Assembly (NCBI GenBank): GCA_012839035.1
Contig: DUOB01000125.1
Location: 1 to 58,083, forward strand
Reading direction: 5' to 3'
From: Propionibacterium sp.
GTDB taxonomy: Bacteria; Actinomycetota; Actinomycetes; Propionibacteriales; Propionibacteriaceae
Length of the DNA: 58,083 bases
Shown: positions 1 through 9,056 of the stretch, piece by piece
Numbering within the stretch: position 1 is the first letter of the stretch
Layout of the letters: the number at the start of each line of letters is the position of its first letter
Position numbers and translations under genes: made by a program
Notes under the pieces: generated by a model
Database searches by the model: none
What the model was told of the DNA's origin: nothing
What the model saw: the letters and a program-made list of their open reading frames with translations, nothing else

Positions 1-501
1 ATCCCGTGGGTGTTCGGCTGGACGCAGACGCGGCAGATCGTGCCGGGTTGGTATGGCGTCGGTTCCGGTCTCAAGGCCGCCCGCGAGGCCGGACACGAGG
101 ACGACATGCGCGCGATGCTCAAGGGATGGGGGCTGTTCGCCTCGGTGATCTCCAACGTCGAGATGACCGTGGCCAAGACGGATCTGGCGATCGCTGCGCA
201 CTATGTGGACACGCTCGTGCCCGCGGAGCTGCAGCACATCTTCGAGGACATCTGCGAGGAGTTCGCGCTGACGGTCGAGGAGCTGCGCCACCTGACCGGG
301 GAGGACGACCTCCTGGACGATCAGCCTGCGCTCAAGCGGACGTTCGCGGTGCGGGATCAATATCTCGACCCGATCTCCTATCTCCAGGTCGAGCTGTTGC
401 GGCGGCTCCGGGCCGGTGATGTCGAGGATCAGGGCTCGCTGCAGCGGGCGCTGCTGATCACGGTGAACGGTGTGGCGGCCGGATTGCGGAATACGGGTTA
501 A
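1..501 (+). CDS. ppc: Phosphoenolpyruvate carboxylase, C-terminal 166 residues (5' end outside window)
   Basis: This is the C-terminal end of PEP carboxylase, the anaplerotic enzyme that makes oxaloacetate from PEP and bicarbonate. The reading frame is open from base 1. It contains the family's FGWTQTR segment at residues 5-11, a helical region with EMTVAKTD, and the invariant C-terminal RNTG, whose glycine carboxylate completes the active site. The gene starts upstream of the window. Its TAA stop overlaps the TAA of the convergent NUDIX gene by 2 bp, so there is no room for a terminator between them. Confidence 0.96.
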   Translation: MPWVFGWTQTRQIVPGWYGVGSGLKAAREAGHEDDMRAMLKGWGLFASVISNVEMTVAKTDLAIAAHYVDTLVPAELQHIFEDICEEFALTVEELRHLTGEDDLLDDQPALKRTFAVRDQYLDPISYLQVELLRRLRAGDVEDQGSLQRALLITVNGVAAGLRNTG

Positions 502-1079
502 GAGCTGGGAAACGTCATCTTCATCGGCTTCCGATCGCGCCAGTCGATGTAGCCGTAATGCGTCCGGGGCTCGTGGCCATGCGCGATATAGAGCTCCAGC
601 ATGCGGCGGACGGTCAGGAAGGCCAGGTCCGGCCAGGGAATCTCGTCGAAGCGAAACAGCTGGCATTCGATCGTTTCGACACCGGGATCGAAGTCCGTAT
701 CCAGCAGACGCGCAGTCCAATAGAGGTGCACCTGCTCGGCATAGGGGACGTCGAGGACGGAGAAGAGCCGGCCCAGCTCGATGCGGGCACCGGCCTCCTC
801 CATGGTCTCCCGGATCGCACCATCCGCACTGAGCTCGCCCACCTCCAGGAAGCCCGCGGGCAGCGTCCAGAAATGCTTGCGCGGCTCGATGTTGCGCCGG
901 CACAACAGGACCTGCTCGTCGTTCCACACCGGGATCGTGCCCACCACGTTGATCGGGTTCACATAGTCGATGAACCCACACCTCGGGCACACTGCACGGT
1001 CGCGATCCTCCATCGGGGGGACATGCCGTTCCATGGCGTGGCCACAGTTGCGACAGAAGTTGGCCTCGGCCTTGGGCAT
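498..1079 (-). CDS. NUDIX hydrolase with N-terminal zinc ribbon
   Basis: A 193-aa hydrolase of nucleoside-diphosphate-linked substrates, probably cytosolic. An N-terminal zinc ribbon (C9xxC12 and C31xxC34) is followed by a complete Nudix box at G76-A98 with the REx2EE core (R90, E91, E94, E95). This architecture is typical of NudC/ADP-ribose-type NUDIX proteins; the exact substrate cannot be read from the sequence. I place the start at ATG 1079, because a TAGACT -10 box lies exactly 7 nt upstream, giving a leaderless transcript. A GTG at 1100 in the same frame has no Shine-Dalgarno and is less likely. The gene lies downstream of pirin in the same direction. Confidence 0.9.
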   Translation of the reverse strand: MPKAEANFCRNCGHAMERHVPPMEDRDRAVCPRCGFIDYVNPINVVGTIPVWNDEQVLLCRRNIEPRKHFWTLPAGFLEVGELSADGAIRETMEEAGARIELGRLFSVLDVPYAEQVHLYWTARLLDTDFDPGVETIECQLFRFDEIPWPDLAFLTVRRMLELYIAHGHEPRTHYGYIDWRDRKPMKMTFPSS

Positions 1080-1086
1080 GGTGGCG

Positions 1087-1092
1087 AGTCTA
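1087..1092 (-). promoter_or_regulatory. -10 box TAGACT for leaderless NUDIX gene
   Basis: TAGACT is followed by 7 nt and then ATG at 1079. A TANNNT box at this distance puts the transcription start on the start codon. No Shine-Dalgarno is visible. Confidence 0.55.
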
Positions 1093-1136
1093 GCCAGCAC
1101 GCCCGGGCCGAGGGGCGGAGTCCCCGCGTACCATCC

Positions 1137-2114
1137 TCAGGCCTTCTTGCCGTGATAGGGACGCAGCGCATCGGCAGGGACCTGTCCGAAGCTGCCGCGC
1201 TGGAAGTCCTCGATCGCCTGGATGACCTCGGCGCGTGTGTTCATCACGAACGGGCCGTAGTGGAAGACGCGCTCCCGGATCGGCTGGCCGCCGAGGAGCA
1301 GCAGCTCGAGCGCCGGCGCATTGCTGTCCTGGGTCTCCGCGGCCCGGAACGTCAGTCGATCGCCGTCGTCGAGCACGATGAGGTTGCCCGGCATGATCCG
1401 ACGCTGTTCGGCGCCGACGGTGCCGCGGCCGGAGAGGACGTACGCGAGCGCGTTGAAGTCCTTGCGCCACGGCAGCGACAACTGGGCGCCGGGCTGGACG
1501 GTCGCATGCGCCATCACGATCGGCGTGTGCGTGGACCCCGGCCCGGTGTGCCCGTCGATCTCGCCCGCGATGATGCGCACGAGCGCGCCGCCGTCGGGTG
1601 AGGCAATGAGGTTGACCGTGTCGCCGGTCAGGTTCTGATAGGCGGGCGGCAGGAACTTGTCCTTCTTCGGCAGGTTCACCCACAGCTGGATGCCGTGGAA
1701 GAGGCCGCCGGAGTCGACGAGCTCGGCGGGCGGGGTTTCGATGTGGAGTACGCCGGCCCCGGCGGTCATCCACTGCGTCGCGCCGTTCTCGATCATCCCG
1801 CCGCCACCGTGGGAGTCCTGGTGCTGGAAGCGGCCGTCGATGATGTAGGTCACGGTCTCGAAGCCGCGGTGCGGGTGCCAGTCGGTCCCGCGGGGCTCGC
1901 CGGGGGCGTACTCGACCTCACCCATCTGATCCATGTGGATGAAGGGGTCGAGCATCTCGGTGGGTACGCCGGCGAACGCCCGGCGCACGGGAAAACCCTC
2001 GCCCTCGTAGCCCTCGGGGGCCATCGTCCAGGAGACGACCTTGCGCTCGGTCTCGTCCGGGCGCGCCGCGGTGATCCGCGGCAGGGTCAGGGGGTCGGCG
2101 GTCACAGCAGGCAT
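1137..2114 (-). CDS. Pirin family protein
   Basis: A 325-aa bicupin of the pirin family, whose members include Fe-dependent quercetinases and redox-linked regulators. The N-terminal cupin carries the metal-binding signature WHPHRGFETVTY with a second His pair in FQHQDSHGGG, and the characteristic MTAGAGVLHIE segment follows. Length is slightly above the usual 230-300 aa for pirins. GAAAGGACCCAACC precedes ATG 2114 and is a good ribosome binding site. The promoter region holds a perfect palindrome at 2162-2177, so the gene is probably repressed by a MarR-type regulator encoded elsewhere. The function as quercetinase versus cofactor is not decidable here. Confidence 0.9.
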   Translation of the reverse strand: MPAVTADPLTLPRITAARPDETERKVVSWTMAPEGYEGEGFPVRRAFAGVPTEMLDPFIHMDQMGEVEYAPGEPRGTDWHPHRGFETVTYIIDGRFQHQDSHGGGGMIENGATQWMTAGAGVLHIETPPAELVDSGGLFHGIQLWVNLPKKDKFLPPAYQNLTGDTVNLIASPDGGALVRIIAGEIDGHTGPGSTHTPIVMAHATVQPGAQLSLPWRKDFNALAYVLSGRGTVGAEQRRIMPGNLIVLDDGDRLTFRAAETQDSNAPALELLLLGGQPIRERVFHYGPFVMNTRAEVIQAIEDFQRGSFGQVPADALRPYHGKKA

Positions 2115-2161
2115 GGTTGGGTCCTTTCAGTTGCCCGGGTCAAGCGGTCACTCAGGACAAC

Positions 2162-2177
2162 AGTTGATGCATCAACT
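2162..2177. promoter_or_regulatory. Perfect 16-bp palindrome upstream of pirin (likely MarR-type operator)
   Basis: AGTTGATGCATCAACT is a perfect inverted repeat in the 74-bp gap between the pirin start (2114) and the DUF3467 stop (2189). Its size and TTGATGCATCAA core look like operators bound by MarR-family repressors. No MarR gene is present in this window. Confidence 0.6.
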
Positions 2178-2188
2178 ATATTCCCGGC

Positions 2189-2473
2189 CTAATGGCGCCG
2201 TTCCGGATGTTCCTTCTCCCAGGCGGTGAGCTGAGTATTGAGGGCCTTCATCAGTTCGAACCCCTGCGCGATCGGTACGCGTACCCGCGCCACGGTGACC
2301 GCGGTCAGGGTGGGGGCGCCGGTGGGGCCGGGGCTTGTCGGTTCGGACTGCACGCTGAAGTCGACGACGAGTGTTTCCTGCGTACGCCACACGCCGGCGA
2401 AGTCGACGGGGACGCCGGCCAGGACCTCCGGGGGGACGGTGATGTTGACTTCGGGCTGACTGTCTTGGGACAC
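2189..2473 (-). CDS. DUF3467 family protein
   Basis: A small acidic 94-aa protein matching the DUF3467 pattern: a start with PPEVLAGVPVDFAGVWRT, a central beta-strand segment TLVVDFSVQ, and a conserved ARVRVP strand followed by an amphipathic helix (LMKALNTQLTAWEKE). The function of the family is unknown. The GTG start at 2473 has GAGAGG 5 nt upstream. It lies 53 bp downstream of the DUF2723 remnant and in the same direction, so the two may once have been cotranscribed. Confidence 0.78.
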   Translation of the reverse strand: MSQDSQPEVNITVPPEVLAGVPVDFAGVWRTQETLVVDFSVQSEPTSPGPTGAPTLTAVTVARVRVPIAQGFELMKALNTQLTAWEKEHPERRH

Positions 2474-2526
2474 GGTGACCTCTCAGGTTCAAGGGGAAAC
2501 TTTTTGAAGGGCAAACTGGCAATCGC

Positions 2527-3351
2527 TCAGGGAAGGCCAGCCAGTTGCTCCTGTGCGTACTCATTGTGCGGGTCGATCTGCAGCGCCCGTTCAAAGTGCG
2601 CGCGAGCCTCCTGGGGCCGCCCTCCCTCGGCATAAAGATGCCCGAGATATCCGAAGGGCGCAGCGTAGTTGGCCAGAATTCTCGGCTCGAACGAGGTGCG
2701 ATCGGACCGGATCTCCTCCGGGCTGGGGACGGAGTATTCCGCGTACAGGCGTTCGAGATTGGCTTCGACCTGGGGGACCGTGATGTTCTCGGCATAGGGC
2801 GCCACCCGATTGAGCAGTCCTTCCTGCACGAAGTAGTAGTGGCCTTCGAGGCTGAGGTCCTGGGCATTGTTGATGCCCAGTCCGCCGATTTGATAGAAGG
2901 TGCGGTCCGGGTTCGCTGAGACCAGGTCGACGACCTGGGCTTCCGGCTCGACGTATCGCTGGTGCTCGATGACCAGGTCGGGATAGTTATGGCGGAGGTT
3001 GTCGGTGTACCAGTCAGCGGCGAGCAAGGGTGTGATGATGAGCCGCACGTCGGGCCGCTTCTGATCGACCACCAAGCCGTGGAGCACGGGCAGCACGGTT
3101 TCGTCGCCGGCCGCCAGCAGGACTGCATTGGGCGGCAGTGTGCGGAGGATGTCGTCGACATAGGCACTGACAACCGTGCGTCCGCGGTGGTTCACCTCCG
3201 GGTAGGTGAAGGCGGCCGACCCGGCGATCACCAACCCGGCGATCACGGGGACGGCGAGGAATGCCCGGCGTGTGCGTACGCCGCTGCGTTCCCGGATCAG
3301 GTCCACCAGCCAGGTCAGTCCCAGGCCGATCACCGGGGCTGCGATGACGTC
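2527..3351 (-). pseudogene. 5'-truncated DUF2723-type membrane glycosyltransferase remnant
   Basis: The open frame encodes about 275 residues that correspond only to the C-terminal part of DUF2723 (TMEM260-like, protein O-mannosyltransferase-related) proteins. It has one membrane segment (VPVIAGLVIAGSAAF), then the family's soluble tail with the ADWYTDNLR and TFYQIGG regions, then a TPR-like end (AHFERALQIDPHN). Full-length members carry around ten further membrane helices before this. Here an in-frame TGA lies at 3352-3354 and the next gene begins at 3419 on the other strand, so the N-terminal half is gone. GTG at 3333 could start a 268-aa product, but without the catalytic membrane domain. 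A deletion joining unrelated DNA near 3352 is the simplest explanation. Confidence 0.7.
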
Positions 3352-3418
3352 TCAACGAGTAACAGTGTTGGTCGCTGCCTTTCTGGTCCAGGGGTCAGCG
3401 ACCAGCCATACTTGAACA

Positions 3419-4327
3419 GTGACTGATCTCATTACCCCCCGGGAGGTGCCCCTGGGCGGATTGCGTGCAATGACCGTGCGTCGCACCATTCCGACCCGGG
3501 AGCGCAGCCTCATCGGCGCTTGGTGCTTCCTCGACCATTACGGACCGGATCGTGTTGCCGACACCGGTGGGATGGCAGTAGCGCGCCACCCACACACCGG
3601 GCTCGCCACGGTGAGCTGGCTGTTCACGGGAGCGGTCGATCATCTCGATTCCGGAGGACACTCGGCCCGAGTTGTCCCCGGTGAGCTCAACCTCATGACC
3701 GCCGGCCGTGGCATCACGCACTCCGAATTCTCCACCGATGACACGGAAATGCTCCACGGCGTACAGCTCTGGTTCGCCCTCCCCGAAAGTCACCGTCACG
3801 GCGACGCTGCCTTCGACCACTATCGCCCGGACCCCGTGGGCGTTGAGGGCGGGGAGCTGCTCGTCTTTCTCGGTTCCCTGGCTGGGTCGACTTCCCCGGT
3901 CTGGACCGCGACGGAGTTGGTGGGCGCAGAGGTACGCCTGCAGCCCGGCGCGCGCCTGACGCTCGACGTCAAGACTGGCCACGAACACGGGGTGCTGGTT
4001 GACACCGGTTCCGCGGTGCTGGGTGATCTGCAACTGGCGGAGGGCGAACTCGGGTATGTCCCGACAGGCGCCGACACCCTGGAAATCATCGCCGGCGAGC
4101 ACGGCGCCAGGCTGATCCTCATCGGCGGCGAGCCGCTCGGTGAGCAGATCGTCATGTGGTGGAACTTCATCGGCCGCACTCATGACGAGATCGCCGAATA
4201 CCGCGAGGCCTATCAGCGGGAGATCACCACCGGCGAAGTCGGTCGGTTCGGGCCGTGGCCCGATGGGACCCCTGAGCCCATCCCTGCACCGCCGATGCCG
4301 AACATGAGGCTCAGGCCGCGAGGGTGA
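3419..4327 (+). CDS. Pirin family protein, second copy
   Basis: A 302-aa pirin of a different subgroup from the one at 1137-2114. The metal-site region is HPHTGLATVSWLF and the MTAGRGITHSEF segment is intact; it shares little sequence with the first copy outside these motifs. The GTG start at 3419 is preceded by CATACT and 6 nt, consistent with a leaderless transcript, and there is no Shine-Dalgarno. The gene ends 150 bp before the first palindromic element. Quercetinase-type dioxygenase or redox-sensing cofactor are the family possibilities. Confidence 0.88.
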   Translation: MTDLITPREVPLGGLRAMTVRRTIPTRERSLIGAWCFLDHYGPDRVADTGGMAVARHPHTGLATVSWLFTGAVDHLDSGGHSARVVPGELNLMTAGRGITHSEFSTDDTEMLHGVQLWFALPESHRHGDAAFDHYRPDPVGVEGGELLVFLGSLAGSTSPVWTATELVGAEVRLQPGARLTLDVKTGHEHGVLVDTGSAVLGDLQLAEGELGYVPTGADTLEIIAGEHGARLILIGGEPLGEQIVMWWNFIGRTHDEIAEYREAYQREITTGEVGRFGPWPDGTPEPIPAPPMPNMRLRPRG

Positions 4328-4479
4328 TATTTACATATCGGTCTCTCTGGGAAATATGCTAGATAGACCAATATTTCGTCATCAACTCGCCGTACGCCGC
4401 CTCCAGCTCCGCCCGACTCATTCCGACCGTGGTGTCCCTTCTGGGCGCCGATCGTGGTCGGAGTGCGGTCGCGATGCCG

Positions 4480-4563
4480 CCAGGATTGGCGCCCAGTTTC
4501 AGAGGTAGCGTCTGTGACTAGGGGCTTCACCGCCGCGCGGGTCATTCTGGATGCCAATCCTGG
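4480..4563 (-). repeat. Palindromic element E1 (84 bp)
   Basis: Terminal inverted arms CCAGGATTGGCGCCCAG and CTGGATGCCAATCCTGG bound an asymmetric interior. Read on the minus strand the interior contains CCCCTAGTC and GAAACTGG, which align with the other three copies. It sits between the convergent 3' ends of the pirin gene (stop 4327) and the DUF559 pseudogene (stop 4588). The gap from 4328 to 4479 holds an AT-rich stretch (about 4325-4375) but no gene I can support. Confidence 0.8.
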
Positions 4564-4587
4564 TTCAGACTTGGCGAGTTGCCGGCC

Positions 4588-5462
4588 TCAGGCGAGGCAC
4601 CTCCTCAGGGCTTCGAGCCACTGGCCCGAAGTGATCTGGGCCCAGGTGCAGTGCAGCACCTGCCAGCCCTCCGCTGTCAAAGCGTTGTGGCGGAGTCGAT
4701 CATTCTCGAACGCGTGCCGGCTGCTGTGGAACTCGAATCCATCGATCCCCAGGGCGACTTTGGCTTCCGGGAACGCGATGTCCACAATGAAGTTGCCTGC
4801 TTGGGTGCGCATCGAGAAGTTGGTTTCCCATCCGGTGATGCCTTCTTTGCGGAGTTGCCGATGGGCCTCGCGCTCAGCCTCGGACCACGGTCGGTCCCGC
4901 GAGTCCTTGAGGATCCGCTCACGTTCCGCGTTGCCGCCCCGCCCGGGAAAAGCAGCCAGCACTTCCCTCGCGCACACAAGGACCTTGTCGCCGTGAGGGC
5001 CGCGTCCCGAAGCAGCTGGTCGAGGAAACGGGCGCCCTCGTCCGGGATCAGGTCGACCGCGGTGAGTGCTGCATCCGTACACCGCATTCCCGCCACGATG
5101 GTCGTCCACTCCAGCGGGATCACGCGGTTGGTCACCTGGAAGACGGGCTTCGGGAAATCACGCTTGCACAGCCGCAGCCGCTCGGTCGCCGCCTGAACTT
5201 TGGCGGGGAACCACTGCGGCCCCCACAGAAGCCCGGCAGCGGACCTGCCGACGAAGACCGAGCCCGGCCGATAGATCTGCAGGGCTTCCATGAGGACCAG
5301 CGGTTCAGTCGCGAGCTCCGGCCGCACGTAGATGCCCGGCAGCACCCGGCTCAGGATCCCACTCTCCGCAGCGGCGCAGATCTCCCGCCGCAGTGTGGGT
5401 TGCTGGGCCGTGGACTAGACGTTGACGTGTTCGAGCTGGGTCAGGATCGGATCTCGTGTCAT
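4588..5462 (-). pseudogene. DUF559 (VSR-like) endonuclease-domain protein with AbiEi-type N-terminus, broken twice
   Basis: Conceptual translation from ATG 5462 gives an N-terminal DNA-binding-like region (start MTRDPILTQLEHVNV; then TLRREICAAAESGILSR and LPGIYVRPEL). A C-terminal DUF559 nuclease-fold domain follows, with FIVDIAFPEAKVALGIDGFE, FHSSRHAFENDRLRHN and a GWQVLHCTW strand. Two lesions break it: an in-frame TAG at 5415-5417, and a frameshift near 4965-5000 where the frame moves from ...RDAALTA to ...EVLAAFPGRGG. Residual open frames run 4677-5345 and 4588-5109. DUF559 belongs to the very-short-patch-repair endonuclease fold; such proteins are numerous in actinobacterial genomes and their role is unknown. 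Palindromic elements lie 25 bp past its stop and 160 bp upstream of its start. Confidence 0.78.
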
Positions 5463-5621
5463 CTCCGCACAGTGCGAGATTTCGGGTGTCCGGACCGCGT
5501 GAAAGACACGCCTGTGGATCATTCTCGGGGTATGCCGTCGCCGGTGGACAACGTCGATCGATGCAGAACTCTAGGCGACTCTCACGCTGGAGATAGACAA
5601 TGAAATACAACAGCAGCGCCG

Positions 5622-5703
5622 CCAAAGTTGGCGTCTGGATCCGCGCGGCGGAGCGAAACCCCCAGTCGTGGGACCTCCCTGGGAAACGAGGTGCCAATCT
5701 TGG
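5622..5703 (+). repeat. Palindromic element E4 (82 bp, diverged arms)
   Basis: Left arm CCAAAGTTGGCGTCTGG and right arm GTGCCAATCTTGG bound an interior with AACCCCCAGTCG and GGGAAACGAGG, collinear with the other copies. It lies upstream of the DUF559 pseudogene and past the 3' end of the thiolase gene. The stretch 5463-5823 has no gene; apart from this element it contains the hairpin at 5760-5793. Confidence 0.72.
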
Positions 5704-5759
5704 TGATGACCCGTCAGGCCCGCGGGCGGCCCGAGGGCTGGGGCGCCGCGCGGAAACGC

Positions 5760-5793
5760 CGGGAGCGGCCCACCCGAAGGTGAGTCGCTCCCG
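5760..5793 (-). terminator. Hairpin downstream of thiolase
   Basis: CGGGAGCG (5760-5767) pairs with CGCTCCCG (5786-5793). An inner CACC/GGTG stem is closed by a tetraloop that reads TTCG on the minus strand. It begins 31 bp after the thiolase stop. There is no long T tract, so it is a probable factor-assisted terminator or mRNA 3' stabiliser. Confidence 0.55.
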
Positions 5794-5823
5794 TTCTGCT
5801 TGTGCCGCGTTGGCGAGGGTGGA

Positions 5824-7008
5824 TCAGACGTTCTCGAAGATGACCGCGATGCCCTGGCCACCGCCGACGCACATGGTGGCGAGGCAGTACTTGCCGTTGA
5901 TGCGCTTCATCTCATAGATGGCCTTGGTGGCGATGATCGCGCCGGAAGCACCGATCGGGTGGCCGAGCGCGATGGCGCCGCCGTTCGGGTTGGTCTTCTC
6001 CGGGTCGAGGCCGAGCTCCTTGGCGACGGTGCATGCCTGAGCGGCGAAGGCCTCATTGGACTCGATCACGTCCATGTCCTCGAGCTTCAGGCCGGTCTTC
6101 TCCAGGACCTTCTGCACGGCGGGGACGGGGCCATAGCCCATGATCGCGTGGTCGACGCCAGCGACGGCATAGCCGGTGATCTTGGCGATCGGCTGGCGGC
6201 CGGCCTTCTCGGCAGCCTCAGCGGAGGCGAGGACCATGAACGCAGCGCCATCGTTGATGCCGGAAGCGTTGCCAGCGGTGACGGTGCCGTCCTTCTTGAA
6301 CGCCGGGCGCATCTTGGCCAAGGCCTCGATGGTCACACCCTTGCGGGGGTGCTCGTCGGTGTCGAAGATGGTCTCGCCCTTGCGGGACTTGAGGGTGATC
6401 GGGACGATCTGGTCCTTGAACACACCGGCCTCGATGGCCTTCTGCGCGCGCTCCTGGCTCTGCAGGGCGAGCTCGTCCTGCTCCTCGCGGGTGATGTTGT
6501 ATTGCTCGGCGAGGTTCTCGGCGGTGATGCCCATGTGGCCGACGCCGAAGGGGTCGGTCAGCGCGTTGACCATCGCGTCGTGCATCGAGGTGTCGCCCAT
6601 GCGGGCGCCGCTGCGGGTGGCGGGGGACATATAGGTGCCCCGGCTCATGACCTCGACGCCGCCGCCGATGGCGTACTCATAATCGCCCAGCTCGATCTGC
6701 TGGGCGGAGGTGACGACGGCCTGCAGGCCGGACGCGCACAGGCGGTTGACCTGCATCGCGACGGAGGTCTCCGGAAGACCCGCCTGAACAGACGCCACGC
6801 GGGAGACATAGGGGTAGCGAGGCTCGGTGGGGATGATGTTGCCGACGGTTGCATAGCCGATCTCGTTGGGATCGACGCCGGAACGCTCGATGGTTGCCTT
6901 CATGACCTCGGCCGCCAGGTCGATCGGCTCAATCCCGGACAGGGACCCGCCGAACGCGCCCACGGCGGACCGAGCAGCGGCCAGGACAACTACTTCGCGC
7001 TTGTTCAT
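5824..7008 (-). CDS. Acetyl-CoA acetyltransferase (thiolase II)
   Basis: A 394-aa thiolase of normal length, catalysing condensation of two acetyl-CoA or thiolysis of 3-ketoacyl-CoA. The acyl-enzyme cysteine is C91 in NRLCASG. The C-terminal catalytic His is in GHPIGASGA and the second Cys in CVGGGQG; NEAFAAQ is also present. GGGAGG lies 9 nt before ATG 7008. It is divergent from fumarase, with a 12-bp perfect palindrome between them. Whether it serves beta-oxidation or acetoacetyl-CoA synthesis is not decidable from sequence. Confidence 0.95.
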   Translation of the reverse strand: MNKREVVVLAAARSAVGAFGGSLSGIEPIDLAAEVMKATIERSGVDPNEIGYATVGNIIPTEPRYPYVSRVASVQAGLPETSVAMQVNRLCASGLQAVVTSAQQIELGDYEYAIGGGVEVMSRGTYMSPATRSGARMGDTSMHDAMVNALTDPFGVGHMGITAENLAEQYNITREEQDELALQSQERAQKAIEAGVFKDQIVPITLKSRKGETIFDTDEHPRKGVTIEALAKMRPAFKKDGTVTAGNASGINDGAAFMVLASAEAAEKAGRQPIAKITGYAVAGVDHAIMGYGPVPAVQKVLEKTGLKLEDMDVIESNEAFAAQACTVAKELGLDPEKTNPNGGAIALGHPIGASGAIIATKAIYEMKRINGKYCLATMCVGGGQGIAVIFENV

Positions 7009-7058
7009 TGTTGATTGCCTCCCAGGGCTGTATGCGTGCTGTTCGAGCAGCGACTTAC

Positions 7059-7070
7059 AGTTTCGAAACT
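7059..7070. promoter_or_regulatory. Palindrome AGTTTCGAAACT in the thiolase-fumarase intergenic region
   Basis: A perfect 12-bp inverted repeat 51 bp upstream of the thiolase start and about 125 bp upstream of fumarase. Its position fits an operator for the thiolase promoter. The regulator is unknown. Confidence 0.4.
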
Positions 7071-7193
7071 AGCACTCCGACCAAGGTCGATTCGCGGAAA
7101 TCAAACGACGGGCAACCGCTCGGACGGTTCGGCACAGCTGCCCCCGACATGAAAAGATGGACGGGGGAAATCGCGCGTCAAGGAGGAGCCGTC

Positions 7194-8867
7194 ATGTCCG
7201 AGTTCGCCTATGAGGACCTGTTGCCGATCGGGGAGGACCAGACACCTTGGCGCAAGCTCACCGATGAGGGCGTGCGATTGGTGGAAGGCCCGGGTGGGCG
7301 TACTTTCCTGGAAATTGACCCCGAGGCACTGCGTCTCCTCACCGAGACCGCGATGCACGACATCGCGCACTATCTCCGCCCCGCGCACCTGGCCCAGCTC
7401 CAGAAGATCATGGCGGACCCCGAGGCCTCCAACAACGACAAGTTCGTGGCGCTCGATCTGCTCAAGAACGCCAATATCGCGGCGGGCGGCGTACTCCCGA
7501 TGTGCCAGGACACCGGCACCGCGATCGTGATGGGCAAGCGCGGGCAGCACGTCCTCACCGAGGGCACGGACGAAGAGCCGATCTCGCGGGGGGTCTATGA
7601 CGCGTACACCAAGCTCAACCTCCGCTATTCCCAGAACGCGCCCGTCACGTTCTTCGAGGAGAAGAACACGGGATCGAACCTCCCTGCGCAGATCGAGTTG
7701 TACGCCGACACGGCCCCCGGTCACGAGAACCAATTCAAGTTCCTCTTCATGGCCAAGGGCGGCGGCTCGGCGAACAAGTCCTATCTGTTCCAGGAGACCA
7801 AGGCGATCCTCAACCCGGATGCGATCCTGCCGTTCCTGGAGGAGAAGATCCGCTCGCTCGGCACCGCGGCCTGCCCGCCCTATCACCTGGCGATCGTTGT
7901 CGGCGGAACGTCGGCGGAGTTCGCATTGAAGACGGCGAAGTACGCCTCGGCGAAATACCTCGACACCCTTCCCACCACCGGCAACGCCAAGACGGGCCGG
8001 GGCTTCCGGGACCTCGAGATGGAGGAAAAGGTCCTCCAGCTCACCCGGGATCTGGGGATCGGGGCTCAGTTCGGCGGCAAATACTTCTGTCATGACGTAC
8101 GCGTGGTCCGCCTCCCGCGCCACGGCGCCTCGCTGCCGGTGGCGATCGCGGTGAGCTGTTCCGCCGATCGCCAGTGCCTGGGCAAGATCACGGCCGACGG
8201 CGTGTTCATCGAGCAGCTGGAGTTCGAGCCGGCGCACTATCTGCCCGAAACCGTCAGCGACGATCTGGGCGGGGACGTGATCGAGATCGACCTCAACCAG
8301 CCGATGCCGCAGATCCTCGCCGAGCTGACGAAGCATCCCGTGAAGACCAGGCTGTCCCTGACCGGTTCGCTGATCGTGGCACGCGACATCGCGCACGCCA
8401 AGATCAAGGAACGCCTGGATGCCGGCGAGGAGATGCCGGACTATCTGAAGAACCACCCCGTCTATTACGCCGGGCCGGCGAAGACACCGGACGGCATGGC
8501 GTCCGGTTCGTTCGGGCCGACCACAGCGGGCCGGATGGATTCCTATGTCGACCAGTTCCAGGCGGCCGGCGGCTCGATGGTCATGTTGGCGAAGGGCAAC
8601 CGTTCCCAGGCGGTCACCGATGCGTGCAACGCGCACGGCGGCTTCTATCTCGGATCGATCGGTGGCCCGGCGGCACGGCTGGCGCAGGACTGCATCAAGA
8701 AGGTCGAGGTCGTCGAATACGAAGAGCTCGGCATGGAAGCGGTCTGGAAGATCGAGGTCGAGAACTTCCCGGCGTTCATCGTCGTCGATGACAAGGGCAA
8801 CGACTTCTTCGCAGCCGTCAACAAAGCGGTGCCGTTGACGATCGGTGTGCGCCCGGGGGCCCGCTGA
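7194..8867 (+). CDS. fum: Fumarate hydratase class I (iron-sulfur)
   Basis: A 557-aa class I fumarase interconverting fumarate and L-malate in the TCA cycle. The N-terminal domain carries the cluster-ligand region [15 protein letters not shown] and further Cys in SCSADRQC. The C-terminal fumarase domain contains [11 protein letters not shown] and the GSIGGPAA loop. ATG 7194 is chosen over upstream in-frame starts because AAGGAGGAGCC sits just before it and the family homology starts here. Tyrosine codons in this gene follow a strict rule: all 11 after C are TAT and all 7 after A, G or T are TAC. A strong hairpin follows at 8902-8926. Confidence 0.95.
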   Translation: MSEFAYEDLLPIGEDQTPWRKLTDEGVRLVEGPGGRTFLEIDPEALRLLTETAMHDIAHYLRPAHLAQLQKIMADPEASNNDKFVALDLLKNANIAAGGVLPMCQDTGTAIVMGKRGQHVLTEGTDEEPISRGVYDAYTKLNLRYSQNAPVTFFEEKNTGSNLPAQIELYADTAPGHENQFKFLFMAKGGGSANKSYLFQETKAILNPDAILPFLEEKIRSLGTAACPPYHLAIVVGGTSAEFALKTAKYASAKYLDTLPTTGNAKTGRGFRDLEMEEKVLQLTRDLGIGAQFGGKYFCHDVRVVRLPRHGASLPVAIAVSCSADRQCLGKITADGVFIEQLEFEPAHYLPETVSDDLGGDVIEIDLNQPMPQILAELTKHPVKTRLSLTGSLIVARDIAHAKIKERLDAGEEMPDYLKNHPVYYAGPAKTPDGMASGSFGPTTAGRMDSYVDQFQAAGGSMVMLAKGNRSQAVTDACNAHGGFYLGSIGGPAARLAQDCIKKVEVVEYEELGMEAVWKIEVENFPAFIVVDDKGNDFFAAVNKAVPLTIGVRPGAR

Positions 8868-8901
8868 GGCGAACGCCCGAAGAGACTCCGGGGGAATTGG
8901 C

Positions 8902-8926
8902 GAGGCCCCGGTCAAGCCGGGGCCTC
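8902..8926 (+). terminator. GC-rich hairpin after fumarase
   Basis: GAGGCCCCGG (8902-8911) and CCGGGGCCTC (8917-8926) form a perfect 10-bp stem with loop TCAAG, 35 bp after the fumarase stop. No U tract follows beyond AAGTT. Confidence 0.65.
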
Positions 8927-8970
8927 AAGTTGATGACTCATCCCCCAATGCAGCCATCGCTAAGTCATCC

Positions 8971-8976
8971 TAGAAT
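8971..8976 (+). promoter_or_regulatory. -10 box TAGAAT upstream of the two-component operon
   Basis: TAGAAT is close to consensus and lies 81 bp before the response regulator start. An ATG at 8983 is at leaderless distance, but its frame is not protein-like, so I read this as the promoter of an mRNA with a leader of about 75 nt. Confidence 0.45.
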
Positions 8977-9056
8977 CGGGTTATGGGCCGGCAACAGTCC
9001 TCAATTTTGAGGGCACCCAGGTCTGAGAGCACCACGGGTGTTCGGGAGGTTGGGAC

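Noticed and set aside
4325..4440. An AT-rich stretch with a short minus-strand peptide ending ELMTKYWSI
   Set aside because: Only about 20 residues from an ATG; no family, no ribosome binding site. It may be a gene remnant but cannot be shown.
7101..8915. A 604-aa open frame antisense to fumarase, and similar long frames at 24325-26622 (-), 26728-28335 (-), 28254-30197 (-), 31427-33841 (-), 32998-35787 (-) and 51418-53298 (+)
   Set aside because: These oppose well-supported genes and lack protein-family features. Long antisense frames are expected in high-GC DNA with biased third codon positions.
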